A DNA stretch of 64,000 nucleotides from Drechslerella dactyloides (Eukaryota > Ascomycota > Orbiliomycetes > Orbiliales > Orbiliaceae). Both the position numbers and the translations under genes were made by a program. The stretch covers positions 2,728,001 to 2,792,000 of the forward strand of contig JAGTWJ010000019.1 in NCBI GenBank assembly GCA_020064725.1, read 5' to 3'. Every line of letters starts with the position of its first letter. Position 1 is the first letter of the stretch. This document shows, piece by piece, positions 56,790-64,000 of the stretch. A model generated the notes under the pieces. It had not been told where the DNA came from. It ran no database searches and saw only the letters and a list, made by a program, of their open reading frames with translations.

Positions 56790-58952
56790 CTATATCGTAA
56801 GGACAATATGAGCCTCCGGGATTTCAATGGATTTCATTCGTACAATACCCCAGGCCCATGATATATGGGCTGCCGTAATCGTTTTTCTATAGAATGCAGG
56901 GATAGCATTGCAGTAGCTCGCCATGATGCTATATATCTGCTGCTCCTCGTCTTCTTCTTCCATTTCATCACTAACCACATCTTGCTGGAATTCTCCGAAT
57001 ACCAGGCCTGGGGTTTCCATTAGCAGGGACACAAATGCGTCCCAGAATTCTTTGCCTTCGGATGTATTGTCCGGCTCGCTGTCTCTAGCAAAGTATTCGC
57101 GGAGCAGGGCGACAAGAATAATCAGCTCTCCTTTGTCTATAATTTTGGTGCGGACACTATTTCCATCCTCGTCGGTGTATTCCTCCGACGGAATGGGATG
57201 CTTGTCCATATGTAACGCGAGATCGCTATGAACCGCGATATACTGTGCGGAGCTGAGCCTTTTATCGAGTGCATAGTTCTTTATAAAGTCGTCAAGATTT
57301 TGTACTTTGGTGATCATTATATCCTCTTGTCCTCGTCGGTAGATATCTACTGATCTTTCTCGTTCGTTTGTCGGTGGCATTACTGCGGAATTATCGAATT
57401 TGCGAAGCGTCGAGAGCTTTTGAGCCATCGCCGCTCTGAGTCCGATGGCAACAGCAAGCTCATTTCTAGTCGATACCGGGGCCAGGTTGGGGTCTGTGTC
57501 CTGTAGCAATTGTACTTCGTACTCGTTTGCCACAAGAATTCTGAACAGATCGACCAAAGCATCCGGCCAGTCCTTCTCGAGGGGGTTGTATAGACCGTTC
57601 TCCTGCCGCTCGGAGCGAACAGACTTAGATAGGTGGAAGACCTCGGCCCATTTCTGTTTTGATTGACGTTTCCCCCAGATATCCCCTGCTGGGCCCCGTG
57701 GTGTCACGGTGAACTTCATAGCCAGGGAGTCGACAGGATTATCAGGGATAACAAATCCATACCCCATAAGCAGTTCTTCGTTAGCCTTGGGTCCGTAGTT
57801 GTTGAAGACTGGTGCTCCGATAGGAGGCAGCTTCATGCTCTTCAATGAGAATAAGTCCGAGGTCGGCTCCCAGATAATCTTGGTATTTGGCTTATGATTC
57901 AAAATGTCCACCAGAGGTATGAGAACAGGGAAGCTCTCGGCCTGATTTGCAGTCAATGTTTTTTGAGCCACCGTGGCAGAATACAATGCGAGTTTCGAGG
58001 GAAAGGAGCGAGAGGTATAGATTGTGGCCGCCCGTAAATACAGGTCCCTTCATTTGACACGGCCTGTTGTTTAGCAATGTTTGGTGGCGCTTCATCAAGA
58101 TTCAAGGCTTAGGCAAGTAAGCTTACCAACTATATCTGTCTATATCCTTAGCCGGTATATCTTTTCTTAATGTCTCCAACCCAGCCTCCCATTCATCTTT
58201 CCAGATCTTTGCTCTTGATGCGACATCACCCGCACCCAAGTTTGTCCCAGCCAATCTTTCCATCTCACTATCGCTGAAATACAATGGAGTATTGAATAAG
58301 TGAGGAAGCAGGCTGATATATGGCCAGAACGGGCTCCTTTCTCCTAGCAAGATGTGCTGGCAAAGATGGAAGCATGCTTTCGCGTGCTGTGATATGGACG
58401 GAGATCCTATGAAGGCAGCTGGGAGGTCCGGTTCAGGGTTGACCAGAGAGAAAATCCGGGTCGAGGGACATGATATCAATGTGATAGCGTCCGTTGTATC
58501 CTCTGATCCATTGGAATCTGGGGCTGCGGAACGGCTTGCTCCTCTAGCGCTGTAGCCGAGACTCTGGTCTGTACATCAAAATAAGAAATACTCATTGACG
58601 GATGCATGAATGGATTTGTGTCAGCTCGAACGGAATTATCTGAGGCTGGGTATATACGTATACGAGACGGATTATTTCATCGCACAGGAGATCACAGCGG
58701 GCGTACTCTGGCGTATAGCTGTATACAGTTTTTTGACACAAGATTGAGAGCGAGGGAAATCGATATCTGAAAACAGGGCGGCGGGTCAGGGTTGATATAC
58801 CGACCTTTATAAAGTTCTATGGCCGGGGAAATGTAACCACCGGCCTCAACCACCCATTCTACGAGGGATTTGAGACCATTGTCCACTGGATACCAATGAT
58901 TGCTCGGATCAGTAGCATCAAGCTTTGTACGCTTGGTATCCGGTTCCCCCAT
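56790..58952 (-). CDS. SET-domain protein lysine methyltransferase (Rkm/SETD6-like)
   Basis: Three exons: 58952-58805, 58568-58127 and 58047-56790; 615 residues. The split-SET architecture is typical of enzymes that methylate ribosomal proteins, or of SETD6. The N-terminal part has KSLVEWVVEAGGYISPAIEL, followed by LGYSARGASRSAAP. The C-terminal part of the SET core has YLRAATIYTSRSFP, then DILNHKPNT (Asn247-His248, the NH cofactor motif), and NYGPKANEELLMGYGF (about 280-295), which holds the conserved Tyr. A helical substrate-binding C-terminal domain follows. The 79-nt second intron uses an AAG acceptor at 58048 rather than a nearby CAG at 58064; only the former keeps the SET frame. The target protein is unknown. 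Confidence 0.88.
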
Positions 58953-59542
58953 GGCGCAGCGCTGAATAGCTGTCGTGACGGGTACGCCGCTGTCGCGAAA
59001 AAACCTCGCGATAGAAGTGATGTATCTAAAAAAAGCAATGGGTATAAATCGGACTTGCAGGCGGCCGGGCTGTTGTCTTAGATCGTGGCTTGCTTCTTAG
59101 ATCTGTAGACTTGGTTGGAAGAAGCTAGCGTTCTTAAAATTTACGACGCAGAAATTCGTTGGTTTTCCGCGCTTATATTTGCTGCGTCTAAACGTCGGCG
59201 GGTAAAGCAAATATGCGCGCCTTCGACGTTTCTGATTATGGCATCAAATGCGCTCACCGACTAGATTTTAAAAGGATACAGGTAGTATGAAATTTCTTGG
59301 AAAATTTTTATATTATCCCAAATCCCGATATATAAGCTGTAGCGGAAGCAGATGTGGTATAACTAGTAATACAGTTGGCGAAGGTATCGCGATAATGGAA
59401 CCCAGTTCAACTCCTTTGGTCTAACAAGAATCACATAACACTGTGTGACATTGTCGAAACGTGCTTCCCTAAATCATAGCACATTTGTGCGCATGGTCTA
59501 ACTCAATCTCAAAATCCACAGAATCTATAGACAAATCTTGCA
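58953..59542. other. Intergenic region: SET gene promoter and SRP40-like 3' region
   Basis: 590 bp between two minus-strand genes, AT-rich around 59260-59350. No gene or RNA recognised. Confidence 0.5.
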
Positions 59543-60648
59543 CTAATCCTTGAACTTGTAGCTCTTAGGGGCGAAGTCTATAGCGCCACCTCGATATGCA
59601 CCCCGTTTTTTCTGCATTGAGAGGAGGCGAATAGTCAGTGTTAGTGATCTAGGCTATTAGGGTTGGTTTGCCCTACCTTGTTTTTCTCCTTTGTGAACCC
59701 TTTGCCTCGGGTAATGATTAGGTCCTCGTGGGCGCGCTGGGCGTATGCATTGCCGTTGAACCGGTTGTCCTTGAGTGCGTCGTGCTCGTATGTGACTTTA
59801 TCCATGTTGATTCTCGAAAACGGCTTGTTTTTGCCATTTTCTGTTTTTGTACCTTGGGCTTTCAGTTCCACAGTAGGCGTGCCATTAGAGTCGTCCGAGG
59901 AAGTAGAAGCTACCGATATTACCGCCTTCGTCTTCGCTATTGGTGAGCTGAGCTTGACCTTTTTCTTCTGAGGCTGCGAGGGTGCCTTTGAGCTTGTGGA
60001 GCTACTGTCGGAATCATCGCTGCTGTCGCTCTCTCCAGAGGCGGATTCGGAGGCGTCTGCAGATGATTCGTCGGAAGACGTATCAGAGTCGTCATCATCA
60101 CTGCTTTCAGACTCGGACTCGGACTCGGATTCGGATTCGGACGACGAATCGCTTGAGTCGGAGGATTCGGAACTAGAGCTGGAATCCGAGGAAGACGACG
60201 ATGAAGACGACGAGGACGACGAGGACGAAGAGGACGACGAAGAAGTCGACGTTGAGGTGTTTGAAGAATCGGACGAAACCGAGGCAGACCTTTGGCGCTT
60301 TCGAGGGTTCGCAGGCTTCGAGCCGATAGCCACCGTTGAAGAGTTGGAAGAGTGCGCGCTGAGAGTATCGGATGTATCGTCGGCGGCCTCTCTAGCAAGC
60401 TGGGCCGATGGGGAGGTCCTGGCGCTCTTGAAGCTTTGATAGACGTCCGCGAGAGACTGGGAGGCAGGAGATCCTAGCTTGATTTTGCGCTTTGCAGCCT
60501 CTTGGAGAAGCTTGCCCTTCGCCTTTGCGAAGCCATTAGAGTCTAGGTAGTGTGCAACGAGCGACAACAGTTCTGGGTCCTGCTTGGCGTTGGAAGCGTT
60601 GGAGCTGGAACCTGACGAGGGAGCGAATATCCACGGCTTGTCGGCCAT
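59543..60648 (-). CDS. SRP40: LisH/SRP40-C nucleolar phosphoprotein (Srp40/Nopp140-like)
   Basis: Two exons, 60648-59677 and 59611-59543; 346 residues from the ATG at 60648. The N-terminus (LLSLVAHYLDSNGFAKAKGKLLQEA, quoted in part) is a LisH-type helix pair. The middle is a long Ser/Asp/Glu low-complexity domain (about 135-225), the CK2-type acidic serine tract of Nopp140/Srp40. The C-terminus is the SRP40 domain: SRINMDKVTYEHDALKDNRF, NAYAQRAHEDLIITRGKGF and KNKKKRGAYRGGAIDF, completed by the 22-codon last exon. This family chaperones snoRNPs in the nucleolus. The frame is open upstream to an ATG at 60822, which would add 58 residues without any acidic residue; the ATG at 60648 is preferred because it fits homologue starts. 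Confidence 0.88.
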
Positions 60649-61183
60649 TATGATTGTGCGGGCGGTGGGCCGCTGACGGGCGACAAGCCGGTTGGCAGGG
60701 CTGGCTGTATGGCGAAGCTTCTGTGGTAGCGGAGCTGCTGGTCGTGGAGATGGTGATAGAGGTTGTGGAGTTGCAGGACGAAGAGCGAGATGCTTTTGTG
60801 TGCCGACAGAAAAAAAACTCAAACGGGAAAGTCGCGACGGGACCGGTCTTGGCGTCGAACAAGCTCCCGGACCCCGGAGGCGGGCGCCCGGGCTCCGGGG
60901 TCACGCTCTGACGGCCCCGGGGTCAAGAAGCTAGATCGTTAAACAGGTGGCACCCGCCTGCGTCTGCGTCGACATCGACACCGACATCATCGATTCTCAA
61001 CCTCTCCTGCTTTTATCATCGTCATTCAACTGGACGCAACTTTACCCTCCCTTTCTAGTTTTGCCGCTGGCCAGGTGCCTCTGGCATGACTACCGCTCTA
61101 ACGCTGTCTCTACTCTAGCCTCCTCGGCTTACTTTGGCGGTGGTGCTTCAATACGTTGGCACCCGCCTCAGCGCTCCGTCGCG
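60649..61183. promoter_or_regulatory. Divergent promoter of the SRP40-like and SEC3 genes
   Basis: 535 bp between divergent start codons. It contains a GC-rich palindromic stretch near 60865-60925 (repeated cccgg/ggggtc) and T/C-rich sequence toward SEC3. In-frame open sequence extends upstream from both starts. Binding sites cannot be named with confidence. Confidence 0.45.
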
Positions 61184-64000
61184 ATGGCCTCCCCGTATTC
61201 TTCAATGTCCAGCGCTCCCGGTGGGCTACACAGCAACATCCCGTCATCGACGTCATCCATCCACTCCAACTCTACCGCCAGCCACCGGGAGATCTACGAA
61301 AACGAGCGAACGCGGATACAGCAGTCGTGCTTCAGCAGAGCTGACGCCGACGGCCAGCGTACGTATCGCCCCGCTCACCGCCGCCTGTCGTCAATAGGTT
61401 CTCTAACTTTCCGACCAATGGATCACTACTAGTCCTCGAATGCTACATTACGCATGTCAGAGTTATTGAGGATGCTGTTCACCCCTCCGCACCCCCTCCT
61501 CACGGCTACCAGGCCGCCCCTGGCGCGCGAAAGAACCGTGTCATCATCGTTGCAGTTCGAAAATCAGGACGCGTCCGTTTGCACAAAGCTCGGGAGAACC
61601 AGAATGGTTCCTTTAGCATCGGCAAATCATGGTATCTCGACGATTTGACGCAGATCGAGGATGACACTGGCTGCACGGGTTTCACAGCAACGATCGGAAA
61701 ACCCTACTATTGGCAAACAAGGACGACGAAAGAAAAGGACGCCTTCGTAGCGTCTCTTTTCCGGATATTCAAAAAGTACACTGGAGGCAAGACACCAGCA
61801 CTTCTCGGATTCGATAGCATAACTGCCATGATAGGGGAAGGCCGACCTAGCACAGCAAGCTCCGATATGTTCCAGACCGATCAAACCAACGGCGAGGCCC
61901 ACACTCCAGTCGCAACCCCGAGCCTACCTTCATCCCAGGTCGAACACGCGAGACAACTTTCAACCGTGTCAACCCAGTCCTCTCAGCCGTCTATCCAATC
62001 AACTGGCGATACGGAATCTGCTGGAAGGTCGGAGCTTCAATCCAAAGCGTCGGATAACTCGGTCAGGCCGAGAATCCAGAGAACACCAACGAATGAATCC
62101 ACACGACAGCAAGCCCCGCAAGCTGCTCCTGAGACCAGGCCAAGCGAACAAGTAGCTTTCGAAAGCTCATTAACTGTATCTGCAGGTGAATCATTCGGAG
62201 GCGATAGCGTCCCGCCCGACCATCCGAAACAGCGAAAGCCACTAGGCCCAGCAGGTCTCCCAACATCACCTAGGGGCGGAAACGGAAATGCAACAAAAGC
62301 GAGGCATATGCTTCCGATTCAGACCAACATTGAGACCCCATCATCTGTTTCCCAAGCTCCTAATGCTCATGCCTCTTCCCCTCAGGCCCCCCAGGCCCCT
62401 CCGATTCCTTCAACCCCGACTGCCGCAACCGCACCTGCCCAGGCTCGTGGGCCCATGGCTGCGGCTCTAGCGAATAAGAATTCTGTCAATAACATCAGGA
62501 ACCGATTCAAGCTCGCCGCAGATGCGTATGCTGCTGGAGGAGCTCTAGGAGGATCCAAGCGGCCGCCCCAGGCCCCGCATCCCATTGCCACCAATGTACC
62601 TGCAGTGACGGGTCCTACAACACCTGTAGAGCCGCAATTGGAGCGCCCTGCCATCAGAGACCTTAAGAATGCAAGCAACGAACGCCTTATGGTTAGGGTC
62701 AGCATTTCCAAGGAGGACCTCCTCAGAGGAAAGCTAGGTAGTATCTCCGGACCTTCTTCTGGGCCCTCCGGACCTTCTCAGGAATCATCGGTCACCGATA
62801 ATTCAACGAGACGGGCCGAGTCTCCTGCCATGCAGAATGCGCCTGAATCAAGGAAAGGCACTCCCACGGTACCTGAAGTTACTATAGTTGAGCGCTCGAC
62901 TGCGACTCCAGAAGTTCCACCCATACCTTTGATTGATATCTCTGGGACAACCGACGCTGTTGGTGAACCCGCTCCCTCCATCATGAAGAATGGGTCACCG
63001 GAACCACCTGTCATCGCCGCGCCAGAGAAGCCTCTTCCGACGCCGGAGAAGGATACCAATAAAAACTCACTTCTTTCTGTTAAGCACAAGCGACGTCGGT
63101 CGACGGCTGCAAACAGCGCAAGGAGCAAGTACATGTCTCAGATAGACATTGCGAATCTAACAGTCGATATCGATAACGTTCTGGAAGATTTTGGTTGGGA
63201 TGGCAGGGAGATGAAAATCGACGCACTTGAACACGAGATTAGACAGGAACTCGCAAAGGTGGAAAGTGGAAATATTTGGATTGCCACCGATGAGGAAAAC
63301 AAAGCCGCCAATCACACACGAATCGATGAACTTGCTCGACAGCTGGATGAGACCTTGGCTCAATGCGATGAGCTCGATGGACTGCTTACCCTGTACGCTG
63401 TGGAGCTGATGGTAAGGACAAAAACCCGACTTTTTGGAACAGAATCGATTTCCTTGCTAACAATGTAATCCACAGAGCTTACAAGATGACATTGCTTACA
63501 TTGAGAACCAATCCCAAGGTCTCCAAGTGCAAACCGCCAACCAGAAGACGCTCTTGAAGGAACTCGAAATATTGTTGCAAACCGTCAGCATATCTCCTGA
63601 AGAGATAGAAACACTTCAAAACTCCAAGGTTCAAGCGGACAATTTGCCGGATATCGAGAGTTCCCTCTCTATTATCTACAAGGCCATCATAACAATTGAC
63701 CCTACCGCAACAGCAAATGCTGGCAATAGACGAGCGTCAGGAGAGACTGAAGTTGAAGACGTCTCTCTCGGGGAAGTTGGCATGGGCAAGATGATGGCTT
63801 TAAGGGATAAGAAGGACAAATACGTTGAAGACAGCAAAACGTTTGGCAGGCGACTGATAGAGTACATGAAAATAAAGTATCGCGTAAGTAGCGCCGGTCC
63901 GTGCTCTTCAGTATCACTGGGCTAACTTTTGCCTGTAGCAAGATATGATGATGTTGGTCAAGCAAGAGACTGTTGCCCCAACGGGAAAGTCGGGTTCAAA
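61184..64000 (+). CDS. SEC3: Exocyst complex component Sec3, 3' end missing
   Basis: Polarity landmark of the exocyst that tethers secretory vesicles at the plasma membrane. Exons seen: 61184-61358, 61433-63411, 63476-63883 and 63939-64000, where the window ends. The N-terminal domain (about 35-190) is the PH-like Rho/PIP2-binding module: YENERTRIQQSCF, LLECYITHVRVIED, RKNRVIIVAVRKSGRVRLHKA and GSFSIGKSWYLDDLTQIED. A disordered Ser/Pro/Ala-rich region (about 220-600) follows. The conserved Sec3 helical region begins near DIANLTVDIDNVLEDFGWDG and continues into LQDDIAYIENQSQGLQVQTA. The remaining helical bundles lie beyond the window. The frame is open upstream of the chosen ATG, but upstream sequence is not family-like. 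Confidence 0.95.

Noticed and set aside
40661..64000. Idea that epsin, Sec3 and other trafficking genes form a functional cluster
   Set aside because: Genes are on both strands, separated by unrelated genes, and each is a conserved housekeeping gene; shared theme alone is not evidence.
1..64000. CRISPR arrays, prokaryotic operons, transposases or viral genes
   Set aside because: No regularly spaced repeats and no such coding signatures; the window is eukaryotic chromosomal DNA.

Overview
This is a piece of nuclear chromosome from a filamentous ascomycete (Pezizomycotina). The basis is the gene content (class I myosin with an acidic tail, exocyst Sec3, epsin, dynactin p50, a GH17 cell-wall glucan enzyme, a YAT-type amino-acid permease), short GT-AG introns of mostly 59-150 nt in nearly every gene, and pyrimidine-rich promoters. 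I cannot assign genus or species. I see no cluster, integrated element, CRISPR array, intact transposon or confident tRNA/rRNA gene. Gene models were built by joining reading frames at GT-AG sites; every complete multi-exon model sums to a multiple of three and restores a recognisable protein.

Layout. 1-839 (-) is the N-terminal part of a DHDPS-family aldolase cut by the window edge, followed by about 7 kb without a convincing gene. 7853-12223 (-) is class I myosin, and 13436-14992 (-) is a membrane-anchored aspartic-protease-like protein with a degenerate active site. ATP synthase gamma (16698-17896, -) and DNA topoisomerase I (19502-22584, +) are divergent. A MutL homologue of the Mlh2/PMS1 type (23327-26355, +) converges on an Oca/Siw14-type phosphatase-like protein whose catalytic Cys is Ser (26748-27610, -). 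Next come dynactin p50 (28362-30062, -) and a GH17 cell-wall glucanase/transglycosylase-type protein (30806-32884, -), then a 3.6-kb gap.

From 36494 to 45695 there is a WD-repeat protein (-) divergent from an epsin (+), followed by an Aim32/Apd1-type thioredoxin-like ferredoxin (+). An amino-acid permease with a very long N-terminus (46915-49701, -) is followed by a 4.9-kb gap. The right end holds a DUF1992 (DNAJC28-like) mitochondrial protein (-), a SET-domain lysine methyltransferase (-), a LisH/SRP40-type nucleolar protein (-) and the divergent exocyst subunit Sec3 (+), cut at base 64000.

The genes are mostly conserved single-copy housekeeping genes. Several concern membrane traffic and polarity (myosin I, epsin, Sec3, dynactin p50, the wall glucanase), but nothing suggests they form a co-regulated unit. 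The points worth a second look are two likely catalytically dead enzymes, an unusually extended permease, several splice sites that could give alternative isoforms (including stop-free, frame-preserving introns), and the long gene-poor gaps. I did not find a convincing new biological system.
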